Source: Agromyces mangrovi
Lineage (GTDB): Bacteria; Actinomycetota; Actinomycetes; Actinomycetales; Microbacteriaceae
NCBI RefSeq assembly: GCF_030296695.1
Contig: NZ_AP027737.1
Location: 3,100,001 to 3,164,000, forward strand
Direction of reading: 5' to 3'
DNA: 64,000 nucleotides
Part shown: one piece after another, positions 1-8,463 of the stretch
Numbering within the stretch: position 1 is the stretch's first letter
How the letters are laid out: each line of letters opens with the position of its first letter
The notes under the pieces: generated by a model
Told to the model about the DNA's origin: nothing
What the model saw: the letters and a program-made list of their open reading frames with translations, nothing else
Database searches by the model: none
Translations under genes and position numbers: made by a program

Positions 1-637
1 TGATCGGGATCTGCTCGTCGGCGACCGCCTGCCAGTGCGGCGACTGCGGCAGCAGGTGGCGCACCGCGGCGTGCACGATCCTGGTCTTGTTCGCGGTCAC
101 CTTGAACTCACCCGACCACTCGAACGCATCCTTGTCGGTCAGGTCGTAGCCGAAGGCGAATGTCTTCGCCGCGCGGTCCTGCATGTCGGCGCCGCCCTTC
201 GACCAGTACACCGACTTGGCCTCGCGCGGGATGACGGTGCTCATGATGCCGCCGCCGACCCCGTAGATGAAGAAGAGGTAGCTGTCCATCCGGCGGTGGA
301 AGTCGGCCGCTCGGCGGAGCTTCCACCAGTCGGCCCAGTCGGGCAGCTTCGTCGACTCCGTGAAGTAGTTCCTCAGGTCGGTCGGCAGGGCGCTCGGCAC
401 CGGCTGCCAGTTGTGCACCCAGTTGCGCATGGCGTCGTTGACCTGCGCGACCTGGCCGTTGTCGACGATGGACGCCATGATCTGGTCGATCTCCGGGTCC
501 CAGACCTGCTGCGGGTCGAGGCCGGCACCGCTGCCGGCGACGGACCCGGCCGGGGACCACGCCCAGGCCGCGCCGGGGACTGCTGCGCCCGCGAAGCCGA
601 GCGCGGCTCCGAGGGTCAGGACGGAACGTCTGTTCAT
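1..637 (-). CDS. Oxygenase MpaB family protein (DUF2236, latex-clearing-protein-like), C-terminus cut off by window edge
   Basis: This is the N-terminal 212 residues of a secreted protein. It opens with MNRRSVLTLG followed by a hydrophobic Ala/Gly stretch, which looks like a twin-arginine signal peptide ending near residue 30. The segment around residues 110-145 and the block at residues 184-197 (TRIVHAAVRHLLP, with H189, R193 and H194) match the DUF2236/MpaB family. That family includes the heme-b rubber oxygenase Lcp, where conserved Arg and His residues lie near the heme. The family is clear to me but the substrate is not: it could be a rubber or terpenoid oxygenase, or an MpaB-like enzyme of unknown substrate. 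The ATG at 637 is chosen because the signal peptide starts directly there. The rest of the gene lies left of base 1. Confidence 0.75.
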   Translation of the reverse strand, partial: MNRRSVLTLGAALGFAGAAVPGAAWAWSPAGSVAGSGAGLDPQQVWDPEIDQIMASIVDNGQVAQVNDAMRNWVHNWQPVPSALPTDLRNYFTESTKLPDWADWWKLRRAADFHRRMDSYLFFIYGVGGGIMSTVIPREAKSVYWSKGGADMQDRAAKTFAFGYDLTDKDAFEWSGEFKVTANKTRIVHAAVRHLLPQSPHWQAVADEQIPI

Positions 638-809
638 TTCGGGCACGAGGCCACCTGCTTCCCGAGAAGAGGATGGACCCCGTCTGCACGATCAGCATCG
701 ATCGTGCGCCACCACCAGCGCCCATCCTTGGACATGTGTGATTGGTCGTTAACATATGGGCGGACGCGGTGCTCCACAAGCCCCGATCGAAGCGAATTCA
801 TCGCCTGAG

Positions 810-1442
810 TCACTCCAGCTCGGATGAGGATTCCTCGTTCACCTTTCGGTGCGACCGACGCGCCGCCACGATCGCGACGGCGCGGTCCACGAGCAGTCCC
901 AAGCCGATCGCGATCGGGATGGAGATCGCCACGGCGAGCAGCGGTTGCTCGCGCAGCGCACTTCCCACGAGGCCGCCGATCGCGACGTTGTAGATCGCCC
1001 ACGCCAGGCCCGCGGCCGCGGAGAGCGGCAGGTACCGGCGCAGGGGCACCCGACCGGCCCCCGCGGCGAGGTTCACCGCGATGCGCGCGAACGGCACGTA
1101 CCTGGCGGTGAAGACGAGCACCGCCGTGCGCCGGTGGACCGTCGCGCGCACCCGTTCGATCGCGCGGCCGACGCGCCCCTCGCGCTGCCAGCGCCAGCGG
1201 TCGGGGCCGATCCGCCGGCCGATCAGGTAGCAGAGCAGGTCACCGGTCGCGGCTCCGGCCGCCGCGACGGGCACGACCAGCAGTGCGGAGGGCGAGCCGG
1301 TCGAGGCCGAGAGGGCGCCCAGCGCCACCACGGCGGTCTCGCTCGGCAGCACCACCAGGAACGCGTCGCCGACGACCAGCGCGAACAGCGCCGGCAGCAG
1401 CCACGGCGACCCGGTGAGGCCCTCGATCCACGCGGCATCCAC
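810..1442 (-). CDS. DedA/SNARE-associated family membrane protein
   Basis: A 210-residue integral membrane protein of the DedA family, which are inner-membrane proteins linked to lipid flipping and membrane homeostasis. Hydrophobic segments lie near residues 13-35, 50-70, 100-125, 130-155 and 160-190. The family signature is visible as a glycine-rich stretch ending in LIGRRIG, followed by RYVPFARIAVNLAAGAG, which corresponds to the conserved F/YxRxxPxxRxxxxxxAG motif. The length is normal for the family. The start is GTG at 1442, preceded by a GAGAG-like ribosome site. No functional partner is evident: the oxygenase gene downstream on the same strand is separated by 172 bases. Confidence 0.85.
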   Translation of the reverse strand: MDAAWIEGLTGSPWLLPALFALVVGDAFLVVLPSETAVVALGALSASTGSPSALLVVPVAAAGAATGDLLCYLIGRRIGPDRWRWQREGRVGRAIERVRATVHRRTAVLVFTARYVPFARIAVNLAAGAGRVPLRRYLPLSAAAGLAWAIYNVAIGGLVGSALREQPLLAVAISIPIAIGLGLLVDRAVAIVAARRSHRKVNEESSSELE

Positions 1443-1501
1443 CGCGCCGTTCTCTCACGGCGAGGTGAACGGCAGGCGACCTGGCGTCCGGTGGGCCCGG
1501 A

Positions 1502-1690
1502 TCAGCCGCTCTTGCGGCGGAACTCGCGCTGGTGCGTCGCGGGGCCGTGAGCGTCGTGCACGGCCGACTCGCCGTCTAGGTGCGCCTCGCCGCGGCCCTC
1601 GGCCTGCTGCTTCTTGCGCTCGAGCGCTTCGCGGAACTTGCGCTTGGTCTCGTCGCTCGCGCCCTGTGGAGTCTCGTCGTCGGAACCCAT
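1502..1690 (-). CDS. DUF5302 domain-containing small protein
   Basis: A 62-residue, highly charged protein beginning MGSDDETPQ, with the core KRKFREALERKKQQ that defines the DUF5302 family of small actinobacterial proteins of unknown function. It ends in basic residues (REFRRKSG) and has no membrane segment. The ATG at 1690 is supported by a TACACT -10-like element (complement of 1697-1702) exactly six bases before it, which suggests a leaderless transcript. A longer open frame runs upstream through the pnp leader but has no family support. Function is unknown. Confidence 0.75.
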   Translation of the reverse strand: MGSDDETPQGASDETKRKFREALERKKQQAEGRGEAHLDGESAVHDAHGPATHQREFRRKSG

Positions 1691-1964
1691 GCCGCCAGTG
1701 TATCCTCGGCCGCCCGCAGGCGGCTCTGATAGGCTCGTCGCGGTCGTTCGGGGCGTCACTCGATTCCCCGCGCGGCCCTGGGGCAGGCCCGGCAGGAAGC
1801 TGGTCCCCTGTGGTGGACTTCGGAACGGATGCGTCCGAGGTGTTCTACTGGTGGCCAGCGCAAACGATTCACATCCTGACTCGCTGAGATTCTGCCTGTT
1901 CCCTGCTCCTGCGTAGGAGTCGTGCCCATACGGGGTGCGACGGGAAACAAAGGAGAGAGACCTC
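1691..1964 (+). promoter_or_regulatory. Long leader region of pnp
   Basis: No protein gene is convincing here. The stretch holds several short dyads, including one formed by CTCCTGCGTAGGAG at about 1909-1922, and a TAGGCT -10-like sequence near 1731. pnp leaders in other bacteria are structured and bound by PNPase for autoregulation. A similar role is an inference; I cannot fold the RNA here. Confidence 0.35.
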
Positions 1965-4238
1965 TTGGAAGGTCCTGAGATCACCGCCGCCGAGACCGTC
2001 ATCGACAACGGTCGCTTCGGCACCCGCACCGTCCGGTTCGAGACCGGGCGACTCGCCCAGCAGGCGCAGGGTTCGGCCGTCGCCTACATCGACGGCGAGA
2101 CCATGCTGCTGTCGGCCACGTCCGTGTCGAAGCAGCCGAAGGAGCACTTCGACTTCTTCCCGCTGACCATCGACGTCGAGGAGCGCATGTACGCCGCGGG
2201 CCGCATCCCCGGCTCGTTCTTCCGCCGCGAGGGCCGCCCCTCGACCGAGGCGATCCTCACCTGCCGCCTCATCGACCGCCCGCTGCGCCCGTCGTTCGTC
2301 GACGGCCTCCGCAACGAGGTCCAGGTCGTCGTGACGGTGCTCGCGATCGACCCCGACGAGCTCTACGACGTGCTCGCCATCAACGCGGCGTCCATGTCGA
2401 CCCAGCTGTCGGGCCTGCCCTTCTCCGGCCCCATCGGCGGCGTGCGCGTCGCGCTCATCGACGGCCAGTGGGTCGCGTTCCCGAAGCACGCCCAGCTCGC
2501 GGAGGCCGTGTTCAGCATGGTCGTCGCGGGTCGTGTGGTGACGGATGCCTCGGGTGGCACCGACGTCGCGATCATGATGATCGAGGCCGAGGCCACCGAC
2601 AACGCGTGGGACCTCATCCAGGCCGGTGCGGTCAAGCCGAACGAGCAGGTCATCGCCGAGGGCATCGAGGCGTCGAAGCCGTTCATCAAGCAGCTCGTCG
2701 AGGCGCAGCAGCAGGTTGCCGCGACCGCCGCGAAGGAGACCGCCGACTACCCGACGTTCCCGCCGTACCAGCAGTCGACCTACGACGTGGTCGCAGGCAT
2801 CGCTTACGACGAGCTCAAGGGCGTCTACCAGATCGCCGGCAAGGTCGAGCGCCAGGACGCCGACGACGCGCTCAAGGCGCGCGTCAAGGAGGCCGTCGCC
2901 GCCAAGGTCGAGGCGGGCGAGCTTCCCGAGTCCGCCAACGGCGAGGTGTCGGCCGCGTACAAGTCGGTCACGAAGCTCGTCGTGCGCTCGCGCGTGCTGA
3001 ACGACGGCGTGCGCATCGACGGTCGCGGCCTCGCCGACATCCGTCCGCTCGACGCCGAGGTGCAGGTCATCCCGCGCGTGCACGGCTCCGCCATCTTCCA
3101 GCGCGGCGAGACCCAGATCATGGGCGTCACCACGCTGAACATGCTGAAGCTCGAGCAGCAGATCGACTCGCTGAGCCCGGTCACCAAGAAGCGCTACATG
3201 CACAACTACAACTTCCCGCCCTACTCGACCGGTGAGACCGGCCGCGTGGGGTCGCCGAAGCGTCGCGAGATCGGGCACGGCGCACTCGCCGAGCGCGCGC
3301 TCGTGCCGGTGCTGCCGACGCGCGACGAGTTCCCGTACGCGATCCGCCAGGTGTCCGAGGCGCTCGGCTCGAACGGCTCGACCTCGATGGGCTCGGTCTG
3401 CGCGTCCACGCTGTCGCTGCTGAATGCGGGCGTGCCGCTGCGCGCACCCGTCGCGGGCATCGCGATGGGCCTCATCTCCGACACCGTCGACGGTGAGACC
3501 CGCTACGCGGCCCTCACCGACATCCTCGGTGCCGAGGACGCGCTGGGCGACATGGACTTCAAGGTCGCAGGTACCTCGGAGTTCGTCACTGCCATCCAGC
3601 TCGACACCAAGCTCGACGGCATCCCCGCCTCGGTGCTGGCCGCCGCGCTGACCCAGGCGAAGGAGGCGCGCACCACGATCCTGTCGGTGCTGAACGCCGC
3701 CATCGACGGCCCCGACGAGATGGCCCCGACCGCTCCGCGCGTCATCAGCGTGCAGATCCCGGTCGACAAGATCGGCGAGCTGATCGGCCCGAAGGGCAAG
3801 ACGATCAACGGCATCCAGGACGACACCGGCGCCGACATCTCGATCGAGGACGACGGCACCGTGTTCATCGGCGCGACCGACGGCCCGACGGCCGAGGCCG
3901 CCCGTGCCGCGGTGAACGCGATCGCCAACCCCACCAACCCGGAGGTCGGCGAGCAGTTCCTCGGCACCGTCGTGAAGATCGCCGCCTTCGGCGCGTTCGT
4001 CTCGCTGCTGCCCGGCAAGGACGGCCTGCTGCACATCTCCGAGGTGCGCAAGCTCGCCGGCGGCAAGCGCGTCGAGAACGTCGACGACGTGCTCGGCGTC
4101 GGGCAGAAGATCCTGGTCGAGATCACCAAGGTGGACGACCGCGGCAAGCTCTCGCTCGCCCCGGTCATCGCGGACGAGGCGGAGACGCACGGCCGTGACG
4201 CGGCCGGCGAGCACGCCGACGCGCCCGTCGAGGGCTGA
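1965..4238 (+). CDS. pnp: Polyribonucleotide nucleotidyltransferase (PNPase)
   Basis: A 757-residue 3'-5' phosphorolytic exoribonuclease of mRNA turnover. The order is RNase PH domain 1 (about 10-220), an alpha-helical linker (about 230-340), RNase PH domain 2 (about 345-580), a KH domain with [12 protein letters not shown] near 605-620, and an S1 domain near 660-730. The active-site region carries [12 protein letters not shown] and the conserved metal-ligand segment [16 protein letters not shown] place the start at TTG 1965 because AAAGGAGAG lies 9 bases upstream and the encoded LEGPEI matches the usual N-terminus. An upstream in-frame GTG at 1935 lies before the ribosome site. The length is normal. 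The gene stands alone and is followed by a strong hairpin. Confidence 0.97.
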   Translation: MEGPEITAAETVIDNGRFGTRTVRFETGRLAQQAQGSAVAYIDGETMLLSATSVSKQPKEHFDFFPLTIDVEERMYAAGRIPGSFFRREGRPSTEAILTCRLIDRPLRPSFVDGLRNEVQVVVTVLAIDPDELYDVLAINAASMSTQLSGLPFSGPIGGVRVALIDGQWVAFPKHAQLAEAVFSMVVAGRVVTDASGGTDVAIMMIEAEATDNAWDLIQAGAVKPNEQVIAEGIEASKPFIKQLVEAQQQVAATAAKETADYPTFPPYQQSTYDVVAGIAYDELKGVYQIAGKVERQDADDALKARVKEAVAAKVEAGELPESANGEVSAAYKSVTKLVVRSRVLNDGVRIDGRGLADIRPLDAEVQVIPRVHGSAIFQRGETQIMGVTTLNMLKLEQQIDSLSPVTKKRYMHNYNFPPYSTGETGRVGSPKRREIGHGALAERALVPVLPTRDEFPYAIRQVSEALGSNGSTSMGSVCASTLSLLNAGVPLRAPVAGIAMGLISDTVDGETRYAALTDILGAEDALGDMDFKVAGTSEFVTAIQLDTKLDGIPASVLAAALTQAKEARTTILSVLNAAIDGPDEMAPTAPRVISVQIPVDKIGELIGPKGKTINGIQDDTGADISIEDDGTVFIGATDGPTAEAARAAVNAIANPTNPEVGEQFLGTVVKIAAFGAFVSLLPGKDGLLHISEVRKLAGGKRVENVDDVLGVGQKILVEITKVDDRGKLSLAPVIADEAETHGRDAAGEHADAPVEG

Positions 4239-4257
4239 TCTCCCGCACCACGCACGC

Positions 4258-4292
4258 GATGCCCGTCCCGGATCCGATCCGGGGCGGGCATC
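4258..4292 (+). terminator. Terminator hairpin after pnp
   Basis: Two 17-base arms (4258-4274 and 4276-4292) are complementary apart from one G-T wobble. They give a GC-rich stem with no strong U-tract, typical of actinobacterial terminators. Confidence 0.75.
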
Positions 4293-4348
4293 CGTCGTTC
4301 TCGGGCGCCTCGCGACTCAGCCGCGCGCCACACCTCGAGTCGTCATGA

Positions 4349-5655
4349 AATGTCGCTATGACTGCGGCGGTTTCAGGGTGTCAGTGCAACACCGTGAGTA
4401 GTTGGTCCAGTTTCTCAGCTGGGGTGTGGAAGCCGAGGGTCTGTCGTGGGCGGATGTTCAGGAGGCGTTGCGTTTCGGTGAGGTCGGTGTCGGTGATGGT
4501 GTTGAAGTTCGTGCCCTTGGGGTAGAAGTCGCGGATGAGGCCGTTGGTGTTCTCGTTGCTGCCGCGTTGCCAGGGTGCGTGCGGGTCGCAGAAGAACACG
4601 TGGACTCCGGTGCGGATCGTGAGCCGGGCGTGCTCGGCCATCTCGCTGCCTTGGTCCCAGGTGATCGTGCGGGCCAGGTCGGTGGGCAGGTGGCTGATCA
4701 TGCCGGCGAGCACGTCGGTCACGGTACGGCTGTCGCGGGTCCCGGGCAGCCTGCCGAGCAGCACGAACCGGGTCTGTCGTTCGACGAGGGTGACGATGCC
4801 GGAGTTCCCGGGGCCGACCACGAGGTCGCCTTCCCAGTGCCCCGGGACCGCCCGGTCGGCGGCTTCCGCGGGCCGGTCCGTGATCCGAGCCCCGTCCAGC
4901 CAGGGCCGGTTCGAACGGGCGGGGAGTTTGGACTGCGGCTTGCGACCGGTCCGGCCGGTGCGCAGCGCTTTCTGCACGGTCAGTTCGTGCCGCAACCCGC
5001 CACGACCCTGGACGTACAGGGCTTGGTAGATCGTCTCGTGCGACACCCGCATATCCTCCCGCGTCGGGAACAGCACCGGCATCCTTCCCGCGACCTGCTG
5101 CGGTGAGAACTTCGCGTTCAGCCCGTCCACGACCGCGGACCGCAGCGCCGGGTGCAGGTCCAGCTTCCGGGCCTTCGGGCGGGCGCGCTGCGCTCGCGCG
5201 CGATGGTCCGCGACCCGCGCGTCGTACAACACCTCGCTCCGGTACCGCAGCGCCGACCGGGCGACCTCACGCGACACTGTCGACGGTGCGACCCCGATCA
5301 TCGCCGCGATCGCACGCCGCGACAGCCCACGCGACAACCCGACCTGGATCACCGCCCGATCCGTCGCCGACAACCGGCGCCCATGCCCGACACCGGCCCC
5401 GGTAAGGCCACGCGCCGCAACCGCGCCACCATGGCGCCCTTTCGCCAACTCCACGCCGGCCAGCATCGCCCACCGCGGAACCTGCCGCGACCCGATCCCG
5501 AGCCTTCCCGCAACAGCAGGCGAACTCAGACCATCCAGCAACAACCCCAACGCCACCGCACGAACCTGCAACGACGAATGCGACCCCATCCCAGCCTCCC
5601 AGGCAACGAGGCGTTGCACTCACCCCCTGAAACCGCCTGCCCTGATTCCGACATC
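4349..5655 (-). mobile_element. IS30-family insertion sequence, intact, about 1.3 kb
   Basis: One transposase gene is flanked by imperfect inverted repeats of about 42 bases. Both ends share ATGTCG near the tip, GGCGGTTTCAGGG, and AGTGCAAC further in. The bases on both sides read TCATGA (4343-4348 and 5656-5661), a possible target duplication that is itself palindromic. Outside this, CCTCGAGTCG (4333-4342) and CGACTCGAGG (5662-5671) are mirror images, so the empty site was a perfect 26-bp palindrome. IS30 is known to prefer long symmetric targets. The exact ends are uncertain by a few bases because the flank is symmetric. Confidence 0.85.
4381..5619 (-). CDS. IS30-family transposase
   Basis: A 412-residue transposase, apparently intact. 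It has an N-terminal helix-turn-helix (LSATDRAVIQVGLSRGLSRR, then IGVAPSTVSREV, about residues 83-112). The C-terminal DDE integrase core shows the first Asp in GHWEGDLVVG, the second in ITWDQGSEM and the Glu in WQRGSNENTNGL, spaced as in IS30. The GTG start at 5619 lies just inside the right inverted repeat; an ATG ten codons later is an alternative. Base composition does not differ obviously from neighbours. The element lies between pnp and the AsnC regulator gene and interrupts neither coding sequence. Confidence 0.95.
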   Translation of the reverse strand: MQRLVAWEAGMGSHSSLQVRAVALGLLLDGLSSPAVAGRLGIGSRQVPRWAMLAGVELAKGRHGGAVAARGLTGAGVGHGRRLSATDRAVIQVGLSRGLSRRAIAAMIGVAPSTVSREVARSALRYRSEVLYDARVADHRARAQRARPKARKLDLHPALRSAVVDGLNAKFSPQQVAGRMPVLFPTREDMRVSHETIYQALYVQGRGGLRHELTVQKALRTGRTGRKPQSKLPARSNRPWLDGARITDRPAEAADRAVPGHWEGDLVVGPGNSGIVTLVERQTRFVLLGRLPGTRDSRTVTDVLAGMISHLPTDLARTITWDQGSEMAEHARLTIRTGVHVFFCDPHAPWQRGSNENTNGLIRDFYPKGTNFNTITDTDLTETQRLLNIRPRQTLGFHTPAEKLDQLLTVLH

Positions 5656-6117
5656 TCATGACGACTCGAGGAGGGGACCCAGGCGGAACGGGATGAGCTC
5701 GCCCATCGCGAGGGAGGTCTCGGTGCGCTCGACGCCGTCGATCGCGAGGATGAGCCCGTCGATGCGGAACAGGTCGTGCGCGTCACGGCACACCACGCGC
5801 ACCTGCAGGTCGACCGGTCCGCTCAGGCCGTGCGCCTGCACCACCTCGGGAATCCCGGCGATGTCGGCCACCACGTCGGCGAGCCGCTTCTGTCGCACGT
5901 GCACCGCGATGAACGCCTCGAGCGGATAGCCGAGCGGCTCCGGATCGATGGCGCGATCGAACGAGAGGAAGGCGCCCTCGCGCTCCAGACGGGCCATGCG
6001 CGCCTGCACGGTGTTGCGCGACATGCCCAGGCGCTCGGCGAGCGCGACCACCGTCGCCCTCGGGTCGGCGGCGAGCGCGGTCAGGAGCTGACGGTCGACG
6101 GCGTCCAGACGTCCCAT
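5656..6117 (-). CDS. Lrp/AsnC family transcriptional regulator
   Basis: A 153-residue DNA-binding regulator. The N-terminal helix-turn-helix spans about residues 1-60 (LDAVDRQLLTALAADP, then ALAERLGMSRNTVQARMARLE). The C-terminal RAM ligand-binding domain spans about 65-145 (VHVRQKRLADVVADIAGIPEV). It is divergent from bkdABC, so it is probably the amino-acid- or keto-acid-responsive regulator of those genes, like BkdR in other bacteria; this is inference from position. A TAACGT -10-like element ends 8 bases before the ATG at 6117. The last two codons and stop lie on the palindrome hit by the IS30 element, and the duplicated TCATGA preserves the stop codon. Confidence 0.92.
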   Translation of the reverse strand: MGRLDAVDRQLLTALAADPRATVVALAERLGMSRNTVQARMARLEREGAFLSFDRAIDPEPLGYPLEAFIAVHVRQKRLADVVADIAGIPEVVQAHGLSGPVDLQVRVVCRDAHDLFRIDGLILAIDGVERTETSLAMGELIPFRLGPLLESS

Positions 6118-6163
6118 ACTGCGGGACGTTAGCACGCGATTCGGGCCCAGGACCGTGCAACAT

Positions 6164-6190
6164 GCTCAACGCATCCGTCAATGCTTGAGC
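6164..6190. promoter_or_regulatory. Candidate operator between the AsnC regulator gene and bkdA
   Basis: An inverted repeat GCTCAA(C)GCAT - CCGTCA - ATGCTTGAGC lies in the divergent intergenic region. The arms match fully except for one extra base. Its position and size suit binding by the adjacent Lrp/AsnC regulator, but this is inference. Confidence 0.5.
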
Positions 6191-6295
6191 CGAGTGACTG
6201 ATCGACCTACCCTCGAAGCAGGACCCGGCAGAGCCGCCGGGCACGTCGGGCAGCTCACGAGGCGACCCCGGCGACACGAGACGATGGGATCGACG

Positions 6296-7456
6296 ATGAC
6301 CCTTTCCGACGGGCGCGACACCGACGCGCATCCCCGAACCGACCGGCCCGCCCAGGCGGCATCCGAGTTCGTGCAGCTCCTCGACCCCGACGGCACGCGC
6401 GTGACCGCCCCCGGGTACGACCAGTGGATCGCCGACCTCGACGAGGCCGCGCTGCTCGCGCTCTACCGCGACATGGTCGTGATCCACCGCGTGGACGCCG
6501 AGGCCACCGCGCTGCAGCGGCAGGGCGAGATCGGCCTGTGGCCACCGCTCGCCGGGCAGGAGGCCGCGCAGGTCGGCTCGGCGCACGCGCTCCGCGAGGA
6601 CGACTTCGTCTTCTCCTCGTACCGCGAGCACGCCGTCGCGTGGTGCCGCGGCCTGCGCCCGGAGGACCTGCTGAAGGTCTGGCGAGGCGTCGCGGGCTCG
6701 GGGTGGGACCCGTACGAGCTCGGCATGGCGACCCCGCAGATCATCATCGCGGCGCAGACGCTGCACGCCGTGGGCTACGCCATGGGCATCCAGCGCGACG
6801 GCACCGACCAGGCCGCGATCGCGTACTTCGGCGACGGCGCCACGAGCGAGGGCGACGCGAGCGAGGCGCTCGTGTTCGCCGCCACCTACAAGGCGCCGGT
6901 CGTGTTCTTCTGCCAGAACAACCAGTGGGCGATCTCCGAGCCGGTCGGCCTGCAGTCGACCCAGCACCTCGCGCAGCGCGCCGCCGGGTTCGGCATCCCC
7001 TGGATGCGGGTCGACGGCAACGACGTCCTCGCGGTCATGGCCGCGACGCGCATCGCGCTCGAGCGCGCGCGCACCGGCGGCGGCCCCACCTACATCGAGG
7101 CCGTGACCTACCGCATGGGGCCGCACACCACCGCCGACGACCCGAAGCGGTACCGCACCGAGGACGAGCTCGAGGAGTGGCGCGGCCGCGACCCGATCGC
7201 CCGGCTCGAACGCCTGCTGCGCTCCCGCGGGGCGCTCGACGACGACGGGGCATCCGACATCGCCCGGGAGGCCGACGCGGCCGCGGCGGCCGTGCGCGCC
7301 GCCTGCGTGAGCCTGCCCGACCCCGAGCCGCTGTCGATCTTCGACCACGTGTACGCCGAGCCGAACAGCCACGTCGACCGCCAGCGCGACCACTACGCGC
7401 GCTACCTCGCGATGTTCGACGAACCCGGCGCCGCGGGAGAGGGGAGCCGCGCATGA
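6296..7456 (+). CDS. bkdA: Branched-chain 2-oxo acid (or pyruvate) dehydrogenase E1 component, alpha subunit
   Basis: A 386-residue thiamine-diphosphate-dependent E1 alpha subunit. The cofactor motif starts at about residue 179 (GDGATSEGDASEA) and closes with NNQWAIS near 207, the GDG-x(~27)-NN signature. The loop with YRMGPHTTADDPKRY is the phosphorylation-loop region of this family. It overlaps the beta subunit gene by ATGA. A Lrp/AsnC regulator and a leucine catabolic operon lie nearby, and M. tuberculosis has the same grouping with its experimentally assigned BkdABC, so branched-chain 2-oxo acids are the likely substrates. Pyruvate cannot be excluded from sequence. ATG 6296 has a weak GGGA site; ATG 6284 is also possible. 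Confidence 0.88.
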   Translation: MTLSDGRDTDAHPRTDRPAQAASEFVQLLDPDGTRVTAPGYDQWIADLDEAALLALYRDMVVIHRVDAEATALQRQGEIGLWPPLAGQEAAQVGSAHALREDDFVFSSYREHAVAWCRGLRPEDLLKVWRGVAGSGWDPYELGMATPQIIIAAQTLHAVGYAMGIQRDGTDQAAIAYFGDGATSEGDASEALVFAATYKAPVVFFCQNNQWAISEPVGLQSTQHLAQRAAGFGIPWMRVDGNDVLAVMAATRIALERARTGGGPTYIEAVTYRMGPHTTADDPKRYRTEDELEEWRGRDPIARLERLLRSRGALDDDGASDIAREADAAAAAVRAACVSLPDPEPLSIFDHVYAEPNSHVDRQRDHYARYLAMFDEPGAAGEGSRA

Positions 7457-8463
7457 GCACGCTCACCCTGGGCCAGGCCCTGAACGCCGGCCTCCGCCGC
7501 GCGCTCGAGGACGACGACCGCGTCGTGCTCCTCGGCGAGGACATCGGCACGCTCGGCGGCGTCTTCCGCGTCACCGACGGGCTCCAGCGCGACTTCGGCG
7601 ACGCCCGCGTGGTCGACACCCCGCTCTCGGAGGCGGGCATCATCGGCACCGCCGTCGGCCTCGCGTACCGAGGGTTCCGTCCGGTCTGCGAGATCCAGTT
7701 CGACGGGTTCATCTACCCGGGCTTCGACCAGATCGTCGCGCAGGTCGCGAAGCTGCACGCGCGCACGCAGGGCAGGGTGCGGATGCCCCTGACGATCCGC
7801 GTCCCCTTCGGCGGCGGCATCGGCGCGGTCGAGCACCACTCCGAGTCGCCCGAGGCGTACTTCACGCACACGTCGGGTCTTCGGGTCGTGGCGTGCGCGA
7901 ACCCGCAGGACGCGTACACGATGGTGCGCCAGGCGATCGCGAGCGATGACCCGGTGCTGTTCTTCGAGCCCAAGCGCCGCTACCACGCCAAGGGCGAGGT
8001 CGACGTCGACGCGGACCTCGCCGACGCGCCGCCCATGGGCGTGGCGACCGTCGCACAGCGCGGCGACGACGTGACCCTCGTGACCTACGGCGCGCTCGTG
8101 CAGGTCGCACGGGACGCGGCAGCGGCGACCGCCGACGACGGCGTCTCGATCGAGGTCATCGACCTGCGCTCGCTGTCGCCCGTCGACTACCCGACCATCG
8201 AGCAGTCGGTGCGCCGCACCGGCCGCCTCGTCATCACGCACGAGGCCGGACAACAGGGCGGCGTGGGCGCCGAGATCGCCGCGAGCATCACCGAGCGCTG
8301 CTTCGAGTTCCTCGAGGCCGCCCCGGTGCGCATCACGGGGCACGACGTGCCCTATCCGCCGGCCAAGCTCGAACAGCACCACCTGCCCGACCTCGACCGC
8401 ATTCTCGACGGGGTCGACCGCGTGCTCGGCCGACCCAACTCGCTGACGGGGGTGGAGGGATGA
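7453..8463 (+). CDS. bkdB: Branched-chain 2-oxo acid (or pyruvate) dehydrogenase E1 component, beta subunit
   Basis: A 336-residue transketolase-like E1 beta subunit that pairs with the alpha subunit to decarboxylate the 2-oxo acid and acylate the E2 lipoyl group. The N-terminal pyrimidine-binding domain includes VVLLGEDIGTLGGVF and the catalytic-glutamate region DTPLSEAGIIGTAVGLA. GGGIGAVEHHSESPEAYF is the conserved His segment. The C-terminal transketolase domain is complete. ATG 7453 overlaps the E1 alpha stop and the gene's own stop overlaps the E2 start, so the three subunits are translationally coupled. Length is normal. Confidence 0.93.
   Translation: MSTLTLGQALNAGLRRALEDDDRVVLLGEDIGTLGGVFRVTDGLQRDFGDARVVDTPLSEAGIIGTAVGLAYRGFRPVCEIQFDGFIYPGFDQIVAQVAKLHARTQGRVRMPLTIRVPFGGGIGAVEHHSESPEAYFTHTSGLRVVACANPQDAYTMVRQAIASDDPVLFFEPKRRYHAKGEVDVDADLADAPPMGVATVAQRGDDVTLVTYGALVQVARDAAAATADDGVSIEVIDLRSLSPVDYPTIEQSVRRTGRLVITHEAGQQGGVGAEIAASITERCFEFLEAAPVRITGHDVPYPPAKLEQHHLPDLDRILDGVDRVLGRPNSLTGVEG

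Noticed and set aside
1869..4214. A 781-codon open frame on the minus strand opposite pnp
   Set aside because: It is an antisense shadow caused by high third-position GC; composition is His/Arg/Asp-rich nonsense with no domain, while pnp on the other strand is complete.
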